Positions 12,069 through 24,365 of a DNA stretch of 64,000 nt are shown here, one piece after another; the first letter of the stretch is position 1; every line of letters starts with the position of its first letter. Source of the DNA: Cylicocyclus nassatus (Eukaryota; Nematoda; Chromadorea; Rhabditida; Strongylidae); NCBI GenBank assembly GCA_958299035.1, contig CATQJL010000112.1, positions 69,471,117 through 69,535,116 of the forward strand. The letters are read 5' to 3'. Both the position numbers and the translations under genes were made by a program. The notes under the pieces are model-generated. The model did no database searches and was not told the DNA's origin. It saw only the letters and a program-made list of their open reading frames with translations.

Positions 12069-14592
12069 CAATACCGCTCATAATTCGTCAAAAAAAATCG
12101 CCGCACTCTAGCGGAGTGCCCCATGGTGCGCTGCAGTGCACCGGAGTTTGGCGGAGTGTGCCGGAAAGCAGCGGAGTGCGCCGCACTCCACTAGAATGCC
12201 TCGGAATCCGCATCGCATCGCCATATTTCTCTTAAAAATAGACGTATTGTGAATCCAAGGACATCGCTCGACTAAGCTTGGCGAGGCGCATCATCTGGTA
12301 TATAGATGTGCCACAATCCGTCGGGGTAGGTAAGTATATTGTTATCAGTAGGTTTTCGCTCAATTTGCAGATTTTTCTTTGGTTGAATTGTCCAGTGTGC
12401 TGATAACAATATCGTCATTGATTTGCTGCTGATGGCACGTCGTAGGGGTAGTGTAGGGGCATGGTGGAGAGTCACCCTGATGGATTTGTAATCAGTTCAA
12501 GGTGTAATACCGCTCACCGAATCTGCAAAATTTCACTGGACGTCGCGAAAATCCGGGTTCCACGAAAGCCCGCAACTTTCCCGGAATTCTGCGTCACTCC
12601 AGGAATTTCACGAAATCACGGGCGCGTAATAGTGGGAATCACGCAAACTACGCAGCATCATAATTTCCTTTAACATGAAGATAATCTGAACCTGGAAAAG
12701 CATTGTGTTCAACTCGTCAAGGCAAATCTTTCTGCACAGCATGAACTTGATATTCCGCTTTCAGTTTTTTCAAATTCTTCTGCAAAGGTCTTTTCGCATA
12801 GATGTTTCCAGTAAATACTGTTCGGTGTTGCTGTGCCTGTAGGTTATTGTGCGCTAAATTAGTAGCCGCAGACTTCTTTCCAAAAAAAGATAAAAGCGTT
12901 GGTGAATTCTGAAAAAATCACGCGCTTCCAAATCCTACTCGCCGTTACTTCCTTCAGAATTGATATAATCCGAATCAAAAAAAATCTGTGCTCAGCTCAT
13001 CAAGGCGAATCTTCCAATATACAGCATGTCCTTTATATTCCAATTTCAGTATTCTTGAATTTTTCTGCGGACTTCTCTTCGCAAAGGTGTAAAGCAGAGC
13101 GCATTGCCCCTTATAAGCTACAGCAAAAACCCTTCAATAGTTCTTCTTCCGTAAATTATAGAGCGCCAAAATGTAACCGTAGCTTTTTTTCAAAGGAGAT
13201 AGATGGGCTGGTAAACTGTGGGAAAATCTTGTTGTCTCAAATTCTACTTGTCATAGCCCTAGAATACGAAGCTATCTTGCTAAGCAGATGTGAATTTCGT
13301 AATTAGCAGGTCTGATAACCCCTATGAGCAAGTTTTCAGGGAACTTCGGGTTATTTGATTTTTTTCTCGCTTCACGCTCTGAAGCTCGCCAGAGGTTTTG
13401 GTCGAAATGCTGATGATCTTGGTTTGGAAGGAAACTTCGCTTAGAGAGTTTTTCGAACACGCTGTTCATGAAAACCGTGTCTGTCAAGTGTAGGGTCTTT
13501 TTTCAGAAATAAGTGAGGTAAATTCAACTGAGTCACGAAAGTTCGTAACTTCGCCTGCACTCCCCGCGTATCTGTCAGAAAACCTGCCTGCTTGCTTTTA
13601 TAGACTAAGTTGCTAGGAGCTATGCTATTGAATGTCGGATGTCTCAGGCTCGAAGCTGTAACAGTCTCCGAGCTACGAAAACACGACCTCATGAATTTTG
13701 CCCAATGTAAAGATTGCATACTTCGTCGAACTTGCACTGTAAGTGACTACTGACATTCAAACTGCAAATATCATTAGCGCACAATAACCTACGAGCACAG
13801 CAATATCGAATAGTACTTACTGGAATGTTTTGTATTGGATAAGCGCTGCGTTACATCTATGCGAAAAGACCTTTGCAGAAGAATTTGAGAAAACTGGAAG
13901 CGGAATATTACGGTCATGCTGTACACCAAAAGATTTACCTTGACAAGCTGAACCCAATGCTTTTCCAGGCTCAGATTATCTTCATTCTGAAGGAAATTAT
14001 GTGCTGCGTAGTTTGCGTGATCCACTATTAAACGGAATTCCCGTGATTTCGTGAAATTCTTAAAATGACGCAGAATTCCGGGAAAGTCGCGGGCTTCCGT
14101 GGAACCCGGATTTTCGCGACGTCCAGTGAAATTTTGCAGATTCGGTGAGCGGTATTACACCTTGAACTGATTACAAATCCATCAGGGTGACTCTCCACCA
14201 TGCCCCTACAGTATCCCTACGACTTGCCATCAGCAGCAAATCAATGACGATATTGTTATCAGCACACTGGACAATTCAACCAAAGAAAAATCTGCAAATT
14301 GAGCGAAAACCTACTGATAACAATATACTTACCTACCCCGACGGATTGTGGCACATCTATATACCAGATGATGCGCCTCGCCAAGCTTAGTCGAGCGATG
14401 TTCTTGGAATCACAATACGTCGGTTTTTGAGAGAAATATGGCGATGCGACGCGGATTCCGGGGCATTCTAGTGGAGTGCGGCGCACTCCGCTGCTCTCCG
14501 GCACACTCCGCCGAACTCCGGTGCACTGCAGCGCACCATGGGGCACTCCGCTAGAGTGCGGCGACTTTTTTGACGAATTATGAGCAGTATTG
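12069..14592. mobile_element. Long palindromic TA element (P1, 2.5 kb)
   Basis: Ends are CAATACCGCTCATAATTCGT at 12069 and the complement ending CAGTATTG at 14592, flanked by TA at 12067-12068 and 14593-14594. The left TA is also the right target duplication of the mariner-like element. Arms run about 800 bp (12069 to ~12870; ~13755 to 14592). A 67-codon stretch read in both arms differs at 3 positions, so arm identity is about 97-98%. Each arm begins with GC-rich CGGAGTGCGCCG-type sub-repeats, then a copy of the CAGCTCRTCAAGGCGAATCT module. The loop (12870-13755) shares modules with 35930-36790 and 20620-21720. No transposase found. The right duplication copy has the empty site at 55088. Confidence 0.8.
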
Positions 14593-14594
14593 TA

Positions 14595-16250
14595 ATAATT
14601 ATGTGAGTCGGAAAAAATTGATATATTGAGTATTCGAGACTAAAAGGAAGAAAGCAAGTGTGACTTGTCGCATCAGCACAGGACATTACACCTTCAAAGT
14701 ATGCAGGAACCTCTGCTAATGTATATCAAGAGTTCTTACAGTTTTTGTTTCACTGATATCTGTCTTGCTTCTTTCTTGAAAAGCTATCAACATGCTAATA
14801 TGTAACGCCGTTTCTCACGAACAAATAGAAACTAAGGTGAAAACGATTCGTACGAGATTATGCTGTTTGATTGTTAACGTTCTTTACATATACAAAGTTA
14901 TGTCTTCCATGGGACATGAGGCCTATACAAGCCACAACAATACGAGACATATATGTTATCGCCAAAAAGGCATACTTGCCTTCTAATCATTTGCCAAGCA
15001 AGTGAACAGTCCGTATAGTCTGTTTATATGCGGTGCATTCCCCAGTATCTTTTCCGTATGAACCATCAAAGTGACTGTCTTTCGATCATTTTTAGATGTC
15101 AACTTCGAATGAGCGCCTTAAATCTAAATTTATCGTGAGGCCATGATGCGATAGGCATTCAAAAGAGCGCTTCAAGCACTCTCGAACGTCGTATCAAGCC
15201 TTTGGAAATTCTCTTTGTTTCCAGGTAAAAAATGCAAAAAAACTTGAAAATCAACGATTTTTGCCGCAGTCAATGGCCAAAAAATTATGCTTTAGCATTT
15301 ATGTTCTGAAGACAGATGAAATTCGGGGTAAACTGCATAAGGATGGATAGAGCGTAGAGAGCTCCATCAGATGGTAACCAAATGCATGCGTTCACTTGCA
15401 GGGCAGTAAACACATATCTTAGGTCTCGAAAATGCCAATGACCATATCGACTTCAAGCGCTGAGGCCAGCAAGCCATCGTGATTTGGTGATTGTACCTTT
15501 ACCTATTGCAGCAATATTACGTTGGATAGTTCCACTTGTTTGACTACGCAAATACTGCGCAAACTCTTAATTGTCGAAGTAAATGACTTCGCATTTCAGC
15601 AAGTTCAAAAATTATCAACCACATAAATGAACTTATTACAGTTATGTTTGAAAGAAAACATTATGTTTCAACATTTATCAAAATTAAAGCATCTGATAAG
15701 CTCTCCAGCGGATAAATCTTTGTTAGAGAGTGTGACGTCTCGTGTGCTCAAACTGTCATTTGAACTGCTTCTTGATTTCGTCTAGAAAACCTCGGCGCAC
15801 ATTGAAAAAGATCACAGACCTTTTAACAAAAGCTCAACTTGTTATAACTATTTTTCCTCGTTGGTTTAGATTTGACCGACAACCAGGGGCTCGGTTGGCA
15901 CCAGTTCAAGCTGGATATCGTTTTGGGGCGGAAAGCAAAGAGAATATCGTTGTTGCGAGTGTATGCCACTGTTTGCTAAAATGAGAGCGGCACGCCGCCG
16001 ACGTGCTGACGGCATGCTTACTGTTTTTTGCTTATTTTATGCTCCTTAAAATGCTTGAATTTAGATTATTTGTCAAGATTTTACGAGAACTGAGTAGAAA
16101 AACAAGATTTTTGCTTAACTACTCAGCTATGCTGACTGTTGATCACAAATCTATAATATGCCCACTTTTGATTTCTTAGAAACAGTGAAAGTTTTAAACG
16201 TGATTTAAGCGATTCCGAACATTGGAGCCTTGTAAGAAATCAAATGAGGA
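14595..16250. other. Shared duplication tail, no gene
   Basis: Colinear with 55090-55251 and 57616-59400. Conserved short stretches (CTATCAACATGCTAATAT; the GATTTTTGCCGCAGTCAA region) show homology, but frames are broken in both copies. A segment near 15890-15960 (AAGCTGGATATCGTTTTGGG) is a dispersed repeat. Confidence 0.5.
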
Positions 16251-18560
16251 GTACCAGTTGTAGAGCGTGAATAGCATGTCGTTTTAATAAGGGTCCTGTG
16301 GGGGAAACCAAAAATACAGAGTCGAATAAATATGTAGACTGGAGGTTGCTGTGGTAATGTTTTAGACCGTTCCCGCTGTCGAAGCCAATCATGAGTTAAC
16401 CGCAGTTGCCATCACCGCCGGCGTTCAACGCACGATTTCATGATCATTCTCTCGCTACGAGCTTCTCTGCGCTCTAAGAGTTTAGATCATTATCCTCAAG
16501 TTTTCGCGGTATGAATCTCTGCGAGAGAATGATTTCTCGCGCGCTCAAACTGTCAACATTCTTTCTTACGCAACGCTTAAAGGGAGGGGGGTTAGAGTGG
16601 GAGACGAAGGGACATTTTGCTGTCTCTCCGAATGTTTCCAGTTCATATGAAAAACTAGCGACCCTACGGGTTACTGTAACCGCGTAGGGGCAAATACATT
16701 ATTATTTGCTAAGCTGGTACTGCATCTAACTATGGACGGTTTTTACATCTTTTTTTAGTATAGTTTAATAAAAGAATCAAACTTGCAGGTAGGCACAAAA
16801 TTATAATATCTTATCCTCTTCCAGAAATGACCGAAATTCAATTATTTAATGAAGCATGTTATTTTCGTTACATGGATGTTAAACGTAATCGCTTTCTTAA
16901 CAGTTCTGTCCAAAACAGATGCATGCTGAGTCTTTACGCCAGAAGCAAAAGCATTCTGTGGCGTAAGCTGTTTGAAATCGAAATTTTTCACCGATTTTCG
17001 TGAAATGTGTGAGGAAAACCAATTTTTTTACTCTAAAAACTGATCGGCCACAGAGAGAGCCTGCCTAAGCTCAATCAGTGAGGCCACAGCGCATTTTTTG
17101 CTGGTGCCCCTTCAAATTGAGATTTTTGTCAAAATTTCTTAGTGGAAAAGCAAGTGTTTTGTTTGAAAGAACTCTAAACTTTGAAAAACTTCGACTATTT
17201 CTTGAATAATTAGTCGAAGATTCTAGCTTCTAGAGCGGGAGGAACAGACTATAGCGTAACGAGTATTATAATCAGGGTACGGCACAGGTGGCCTACCAAG
17301 CTATCGTTTTGCGGAAAGCACACCGTGGCTGTCTTTCGATCTGCTGCCGACACGCTTCCGGCATGCCGGCAGCATGCTCTCTCAAGCATACAAAGGGCTT
17401 CTTTACAGCAAAGTGGAGATGAAATGACACCAGAGTTGGTGTATAGATGGGCAAAGAGGAGTTAGAACTAAGTATGAAAAATTATGAAAAAACATTATGT
17501 GAACTGAAGGCGTCCTCAACTTTCTTCGCAATTGGGTGGTTTTCAGGCCATCTGGAAGGCAGCTGAGGTGGCCTGGCAAAGAAGAAATCATAATTTTTCC
17601 CCTCACATAATTTTTCCCTTTTCTTTACATAATTTTTATCTACATCCTACACCCTAAAAAATTTGCTCCTGAACCGCCTCAAACCCCTTCTCCCCCCTTA
17701 GTGACAGCCCCATGAAATTTTTGAATGGCGGCGGCAACGCTGCTCGCGTAGTGCTGCTCGCTGGATACATCATGCTGCCAATCTGAAAAATATGAATACC
17801 ATCGCGTTTTTTATGCTTTTTGGCGTTTTTTATTTTGCTTCGTCCCATTCCTTTTCTTGTGTTTTCTCATTCAGTATCTTGTGGCGAATGTCGTAGTAAT
17901 GCAACTACACAAAGGGGACTTCGTTTTTTTGCAATTTCGGGAAGCCACCTCGTGCGGAGCCCTGATTATTGAGAAGTGAGGATCGTGATTGTGCTGAAAA
18001 TATTGATAGCAGAAAGAGATAATACGCCGTTGTCCGATGAGTATTACGACGATAACATGCTCACATCGAAATGGAGATGAGATAGTTTCAAAAAATATTT
18101 GGCACTGCTGTTGCGCTCAATGCGATTTCGAGACATTTCGAGACTACCATCTCGTCTCGAGCTTCTCTGCGCTTTAGGACTACACCATTGTACTCGTTTT
18201 CTAGGGAGCCAAATCTCCGCGAGAGAGTTTAATGTCTCGCTCTCGCACTTTCAACAACTTCCCCTCCGCAATGCACAAAAAGGGCATTTTTCCCGTTATG
18301 CTGAATGTTTCCAGTTCATAAGAAGATTCTAGATTATACGACATCGTCATCTAGTAGTGAGTCACCTGTGTAAAGTGACGCATATTCTGAACTAATGTAC
18401 CAGCAAGGTATGCGATAGGTAAGGTTTTGTCCTTGTATTAAGTACTCACATGTGGTCTTTCAACAATCTAGGTTCTGCTTGCTTGATAGCAATGTTTTGT
18501 GCAACCTTGCCTTTTCCAAAATTTTACACAAAATTTTCCTTAGAAACCGTCAACTATTTA
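16250..18560. repeat. Repeat-bearing spacer with a direct repeat pair
   Basis: About 16430-16670 and 18110-18330 are diverged direct repeats (CGAGCTTCTCTGCGCTYTA, CTCYGCGAGAGA, GAATGTTTCCAGTTCATA). The stretch 17400-17640 contains a hairpin-like repeat with ATTATGTGAA / CACATAATTTT arms also found at 3670-3810. No gene is supported. Confidence 0.45.
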
Positions 18561-18594
18561 TCCAACTTGACTGAAATGCCTCATCTTTACCACA

Positions 18595-18831
18595 AAATGT
18601 TCGTGATCGATAGAGGTCATCTGCCAGATCTTTGCTCTTACTTGGATGTCTGCCATAAGCCCTGGCTATGTGGGCAGCGATTTCATCGTCGCGATTCCGG
18701 CAGGGGAATTTCATGATCAGAGGGACGAAATCGCCATTATCAAATCGCTGATCGAGGGTTCTGGACACATCCAACTGTTCAGCGATAAGGTGATACACAC
18801 TCAGCACTTGTTCTAAGTTTTCTTTTGGCAT
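18595..18831 (-). CDS. Orphan exon-like ORF, unknown protein
   Basis: A frame of about 78 codons with non-repetitive, protein-like composition: begins MPKENLEQVLSVYHLIAEQL, continues through DNGDFVPLIMKFPC and DDEIAAHIARAYGRHP, and reaches DDLYRSRTFC. A GTAAAG donor-like site follows at about 18594 and weak AG sites precede the frame. The mix of charged helix-like segments and the absence of repeat homology elsewhere in the window set it apart from the other short frames. I do not recognise the family. It could be one exon of a real minus-strand gene, a captured fragment, or chance. Confidence 0.35.
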
Positions 18832-18839
18832 ACAAAAGC

Positions 18840-19705
18840 AATATTTAGCGTGTTCTTTTACGTAAATCTTTGTCTTTCTTTCTAAGGTAAATACGTTTAG
18901 CGCTCTTGCATTTATCGTTCAAATTTTTATTAGATACACGATGCAAAGCCAATTTTCTCAAGTTGTAGCTGCAGTTTCATAGGTTGCCAATTTTTTGCGA
19001 TATTCAGAGTTTTGAAAGCATGACAAATACAAGTTTTAAACATTTGAAACCATCCTTCGACTAATGGCACGAATTAGGAAAAACGCGCATCACGATTTGA
19101 AGAAGTGCAATTTAGGAAATTTGCATCACTTCTCTCCTCAAAAAAAACAAGTCAAAAAGGAAGAATCTGTTCCAGAAATTCCTAGAAATCCAATTTTAGC
19201 GATTTCGCCCCGTGGCTGATTTTGAACCAGCGACGTGATATCGCCAAATTAAGAAAACACAGCCAGCGATTATTCGCACCGGACAGCTAGCACGACCGAA
19301 GCATGCTTTGCTGACATACATAGAGCGTATGACATGTCCTGTTGCACAGATAGCATTGCGATGATTTTTTTTGTCGGTATAGCAAGCGGTTAAAGGTTCA
19401 GTTGAATTGATTTACCTTGCTAAAAAATAAATGCCCTAGAAATTCAAATGTGAGTTGATTGTATAGAAAGATGTACTCATTTTGATGCTGACACAGAAGA
19501 TTGTTCATACCAGAAAATGGTGCGGTGAATAGCTTCTTTGACAGCATTCGAAATTGTTGCTTTCAAAAATACTGAAAGTGCGATAGACTACGAAGTTGTG
19601 GTAGGTGTTCCTGAGGGGAGAAACTGTGGTGATCGTTGAAACTTGCTTCAGGAGTGCATTAGCGCAGCGCAACGAGTACAGTTGCAGCGGTGGAATTTGT
19701 CCAAA
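18840..19705. other. No feature seen
   Basis: AT-rich sequence without supported frames, clear inverted repeats or family matches to other parts of the window. Confidence 0.3.
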
Positions 19706-19800
19706 ACTGCGGGATTGTCGGGATTCGCGGGATTGTCGGTATTCGCGGGATTGGCGGGATTCGCAACTTCGCGGGATTTGCGGGATAAGCGGGATTTAGC
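19706..19800. repeat. CGCGGGATT minisatellite
   Basis: Irregular tandem units of GCGGGATT / TCGGGATTCGCGGGATT, about 9-18 bp, roughly 90 bp in all. It precedes a degraded relative of the P1/P2 palindromes; related CGGGAATTC-type text occurs in P1 arms near 12550-12620 and at 20557. Confidence 0.65.
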
Positions 19801-19829
19801 TATAACTTCTTTTAAAATAACTTTATTTG

Positions 19830-21760
19830 TAATCTGAGTGAAGATTTGGCTTCAGCTTGATGAGACGAATCTTTTGATATACGGTATGTCCGTAGTTCAT
19901 AGTGACGGGGTAGACATACAATGATACCTTGTGGTTTTCTACGTTAAGGCTTTTGTGAACATTTATCACAGTGTAAATCGCGTATAGGAGGTTCTGGTAC
20001 GAAGCTCTCGTTATCGAAAACTATCGCGAAAAATTGGGCAGTTTTTATCTACCCTTATCGCTGATATAAGCATTTTATCATTTATCACTGATAATAACAC
20101 ATTTTTGGATTATTTTTTGCATATGGTAAGGAAAGTACTGTAGGAAAAGCTGTGTGAATTTCTATCGCTCTTTCTCTCATTATAAGTGATCTACAGGCTT
20201 TTCTAGTTCTATTGCTCGGTGCAATTGGTAGATCCCTCGCTGCAGCAATCGATCGATTTTTCATCGGCACATGCCATTGCTGCCAATTCTTACCTAGAAT
20301 GGCATTTTTGCTTCAACTCGCTTCACGCCGAAGCCTTGGCTGAAATTCTGTACCTATATGGAAGATGAACGTGGAAATCGACCGCATGAATTTAAGCCAT
20401 TCTTATCTGTCGTTGTCATTGATATCATCATTTTATCATTTATCACTGACGACACAAAATTGGATCATTTTTGATATACAATAAGAAATGAACTTTAGAA
20501 AACGCTGTGTGATTTATCGCTCTATCTCTTATAGTCAAAACCACTCACAGAACATGCAAAATTTCCGGGAATTCCGGGGAATTCATGTGAATCACGCAAA
20601 TTACGCAGGGCCATAACTTTTTTCCGAATGAGTATATTCAAAATCCGAAAACAACGTTGTATTCAGCTCGTCAAGGCAAATCTTCTGATATACGATTGTC
20701 TCCAATATCTTGTTTTCAATAATCTTGAATTTGCATGCCGACGCCTCTTCGCATGGGTGTAACGCAACAAGCATCACACATAGGAGACTGCCATGGGCAC
20801 CGTTCGATAGTACTCTTTCACTAGATTATCGTGCGCTAAACAGCAGCCGAAGACTCCCTTTCAAAAGAGATAGAAGAGCTGATAAACTCTGGAAAAATTA
20901 AGCTGTTCCAAGTTTTACTAGCCGTAACTTTCTTTAGAATGAACATTTTCGAAATGAGAAAGCAGATTTGTGTTCATCTTGTCAAGTCGAATCTTACTGT
21001 ATACAGCATGTTCTTGAAGTTCCGTTTTTCAATTTTTTCAAAAATTTCTGCGCGCGTATATTCACAAGGTCGCAACGCAGCGCACATCAAACATAAAAGA
21101 CTCTATTAAGCACTGTTGGATTGTGCTGCTTCCGCAGATTATCGAGCGCTAAGAAGCAACCGGAGAATCTTTTTGAGAAAAGATAGAAGAGATGGTGAAT
21201 TCTGGAAAATCGTGTTGTCTCGAATTTTGTCCACAGTGACCCTAAAATGAGAAGCTCTACTGCTAAGCAGATGTGATTTTCGTAATCAGCAGGTCAGATA
21301 ACCTCTATGAGCAAGTTTTCAAAGAAATTTGGGTGATTCGATTTTTTCTCGTTCTACGCCCTGAAGCTCGCCGATGGGTTTTGGTCAAAATGTCGATGAC
21401 CTTGGATTGTAAAGAAACTTCGCCCAAAGAGGTTTTCGAACACGCTGTTTACGAAAATAGTGGTCTTTGAAGAAGACAGGGTCTTTTTGTAGAGATATTG
21501 TAAGGTGACTGTAACTGAGTCACGAAAGTTCGTAAATTTGCCTGCACTTTTCGCGAATTTGTTAGAAAACTAGCCTGCTTGCTTTTCCAAGTCAAAATCA
21601 CTGGGAACTGTGCCATCAAAAGGTGCATGCTCAGGCTTCAGTCTATAAAGTTTGCCGAGTTACGAGCCTACGAAAAGACGTCCTCATAATTTTCGCTCAA
21701 AATGTAAAAATCGCGTATTTCGTCGAATTCCGCCCTCAGTGGTTGTATGACATACTGATC
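19830..21760. repeat. Degraded relative of the P1/P2 elements
   Basis: Carries three diverged copies of the module around CAGCTCGTCAAGGCAAATCT (about 19850, 20660, 20970), followed by the GTGAATTCTGGAAAA module and the CAGCAGGTCAGATAACCTCT module (21250-21720), in the order seen in P1 and P2. The CAATACCGCTCA ends were not found, so it is a fragment or an older copy. Confidence 0.6.
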
Positions 21761-21941
21761 AAATCTGTTCACATTGGTTAATGGTCTTAATGTGCTGGAT
21801 TTGGAAATTAGGTAGATCTGAGCTCAAGCTACAAAGGTGCTTGTGTCGAGACGCAGACTAATTAGAGTCCGACAGTCCCCTCGCCGACTGGGCGGTGCCA
21901 CCAACTTCAGATGAGCTGGCACTCCCCGGGTGCTCGGTGGA

Positions 21942-21965
21942 GTACTCTGCGTGATACCACTGCTT
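21942..21965 (-). other. cDNA-amplification adapter, left of gap
   Basis: Reads as the reverse complement of the SMART-type primer that begins AAGCAGTGGTATCA, with one base missing relative to the copy at 22466-22490. It abuts the N run directly. This is synthetic sequence, not genome. Confidence 0.93.
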
Positions 21966-22465
21966 NNNNNNNNNNNNNNNNNNNNNNNNNNNNNNNNNNN
22001 NNNNNNNNNNNNNNNNNNNNNNNNNNNNNNNNNNNNNNNNNNNNNNNNNNNNNNNNNNNNNNNNNNNNNNNNNNNNNNNNNNNNNNNNNNNNNNNNNNNN
22101 NNNNNNNNNNNNNNNNNNNNNNNNNNNNNNNNNNNNNNNNNNNNNNNNNNNNNNNNNNNNNNNNNNNNNNNNNNNNNNNNNNNNNNNNNNNNNNNNNNNN
22201 NNNNNNNNNNNNNNNNNNNNNNNNNNNNNNNNNNNNNNNNNNNNNNNNNNNNNNNNNNNNNNNNNNNNNNNNNNNNNNNNNNNNNNNNNNNNNNNNNNNN
22301 NNNNNNNNNNNNNNNNNNNNNNNNNNNNNNNNNNNNNNNNNNNNNNNNNNNNNNNNNNNNNNNNNNNNNNNNNNNNNNNNNNNNNNNNNNNNNNNNNNNN
22401 NNNNNNNNNNNNNNNNNNNNNNNNNNNNNNNNNNNNNNNNNNNNNNNNNNNNNNNNNNNNNNNNN
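21966..22465. other. Assembly gap of exactly 500 N
   Basis: A round-number run of N, so a gap of placeholder size rather than measured length. Frames running across it are meaningless. Confidence 0.99.
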
Positions 22466-22490
22466 AAGCAGTGGTATCAACGCAGAGTAC
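22466..22490 (+). other. cDNA-amplification adapter, right of gap
   Basis: A full 25-nt match to the SMART-type primer (AAGCAGTGGTATCAACGCAG then AGTAC) immediately after the gap, in the orientation opposite to 21942-21965. Adjacent bases (about 21830-21941 and 22491-22560) may derive from chimeric or amplified molecules. Confidence 0.95.
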
Positions 22491-22815
22491 TATTGTAGCA
22501 TATTACATTGTTGTAGTCCTTGTCTTGATGGGTCGAACCGGACGCAGTGGAATACTCAGTAGTTTATTAGCTGATCAGAATAGCGAATGAATCCAGTGGC
22601 TACGGTACCTATATATATACACACGCCTCTGAAAACGTACCACTCGGTACCAGGCACCTAGGAGAGCTCTATGAGAACAGGCGGGAAATTCACGGGAAAG
22701 AGTTTGAATCCAACATAACAAGATACTAGGGATGAAAACACAACATAAAACAAGGATAAACGATACAAAGCAAATACTACATGTGTACACATACATAAAA
22801 ATTGAGATTTTGTAG

Positions 22816-23124
22816 GCCAAAGGAAGGGGAACCGCTTTACTGGGCAGATTCGAAAAATAATGCTGGATGTCAAAAACCTGGACCCTGCAAGAAAGTTATC
22901 AAAGGAACAGATGTAAATTGCGATACAACCTACGGACTTTGTGATCAGGATCCCGCTACTACCACTACCAGTGAGTTAATGCTATAGTCAAAAGTGACTG
23001 AGTGGAATATTTTGGAATTTTCAATAATATGTGAGCTGTTTCTTTTAGCTACTCCACAAGTAGCAAATACAATAGTCTCGACAGACGAAGATGACGGAAT
23101 GTCTGTAATCGTAGAGGCACGTTG
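22816..23124 (+). CDS. CAP-family gene, 3'-terminal exons (third copy)
   Basis: Two intact terminal exons of the same CAP family on the opposite strand from the other copies. Exon 22816-22970 (after TTTTGTAG) encodes the Cys-rich extension: EGEPLYWADSKNNAGC, KPGPCKKVIKG and VNCDTTYGLCDQDP, then threonines. Donor GTGAGT at 22971; acceptor TTCTTTTAG at 23042-23050. The last exon 23051-23124 encodes TPQVANTIVSTDEDDG and ends EAR then TGA. Both exons keep frame and the junction phase matches the copy at 9692-9986. The CAP-domain exons are missing; upstream lies the adapter-flanked gap, so this may be a complete gene broken by the assembly or a truncated duplicate. The tail is acidic but differs from the Tyr-rich tail of the other two copies. 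Confidence 0.65.
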
Positions 23125-23149
23125 AAGGCTTGTAAAACGAGTATGAGAA

Positions 23150-24365
23150 AGCAATAAAAATCTTTCTACGTAATGAGTAGATTTTAAACCATCCAAACTT
23201 CTTCAAATTGCTTGTTGTAATATAATGACGGCGGCATACACTGCCTTGACCTACTTTACACCCTAAGTCTCGTTCTTTGAACTTCCGTTTGTATGATTTC
23301 TAAGCGAGACGCAAAAGAAATTCACAAGAACTGACTTACAAAAAACTTGTTCTAAAAACAGCCAACACTGCTCCTGATTACTAACGTTCACATGTTGGAG
23401 CAAGAGACTGGTCATGAATACGGTTCTAATGTCGTCTTGTGTCCCTACCTAAATTTTTTCGGGGCGAAGAATTTGCAAGCTTTGGGGTGCGAATACTGCT
23501 GCATAACAAATTGCATGGTTCTACATCTTAGGAATGCACAGTCGCTGAGCCTAGATGTTGAGCTCACACCTACATCAAAAATGAAAGTGAATCGATGCGG
23601 TAACTTGTGTATCAAATTGGTAACTAAGGAAATACAAAAATGGGCTTAGTCTGTTCTCATCAAAAATGTTTCTCCTTTTAAATAACATCGTTTCTCATAG
23701 TTGTGGATTTAGGCACGAGTTCAGAAACCCAAAAAGAATGATTTGGTCAATAATTTTCTCACCCCCCTTTCACCCCTGAGCCGGGACCAAGGTGACCCCC
23801 TTCACCAAAAACTAAGAAAAAAAGTCAACAGTGAGGTAAGGTTAAGCAAAGAAGGTATTCGTACGTGAATTGTTATGTATGGAAAAAGAGGAGTCTGTTG
23901 AAAAAAGTGCTTGGTGACGGGTGTGAGTAGTGATTTCTGGACATTTTCGAGTTTTTGACATAAAAAATTCGTAAATATCGCAGATGAACATCTTTTACGG
24001 CCAGATGGTCACCGTAAAAAATTCGTAAATATCGCAGATGAACATCTTTTACGGCCAGATGGTCACCGTTAAAACCGCCTCGTCCTCCGTTTTCAAATGA
24101 TATACAGCGTATCTCAAATCCGCCCAAAAAACTGCATGGGTGAAGGGTGTGCTCAGTGATTTCTAGATATTTTCGAGTTTTTAAAATAAAAAATCCTTAA
24201 CTACTGTAGATGAACACCTTGTACGCCCTGATGGTCATTATTGGAACCGTCTCGTCTTCCGCTTTCAGAAAATATATAGTTTGCCTGGGGTCTATTGGAA
24301 AAGGTGCCGGGTGAAGGGTGGGTGAGAGTTTTATAATGGGAGTGCTCAAGTAGACGTCTTTCTAT
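23150..24365. repeat. Spacer with tandem duplications
   Basis: An exact 54-bp tandem pair lies at about 23961-24068 (ATCGCAGATGAACATCTTTT in each). It is part of a larger diverged tandem unit of roughly 200-250 bp, 23870-24125 versus 24125-24320, sharing GTGATTTCT and GATATTTTCGAGTTTTT-type text. No supported gene. Confidence 0.6.

Larger units (their letters stand above)
1..16250. repeat. Segmental duplication, left copy
   Basis: This block is colinear and in the same orientation with 44003-59400. Anchors seen by eye: 1-550 with 44003-44578; 1160-1700 with 46120-46600; 4840-5700 with 46650-46700 and 51470-52290; 9320-11180 with 53180-55085; 14600-14757 with 55090-55251; 14758-16250 with 57616-59400. 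Matching stretches look roughly 85-95% identical. Gaps between anchors are explained by mobile elements private to one copy. The unit carries one minus-strand CAP gene. A tandem duplication of a gene-bearing unit about 16 kb long is the simplest reading; two separate insertions of one large repeat is less likely because unique gene sequence is included. Confidence 0.8.

Noticed and set aside
21824..22562. Long frames across the gap
   Set aside because: They consist of undetermined bases and adapter sequence.
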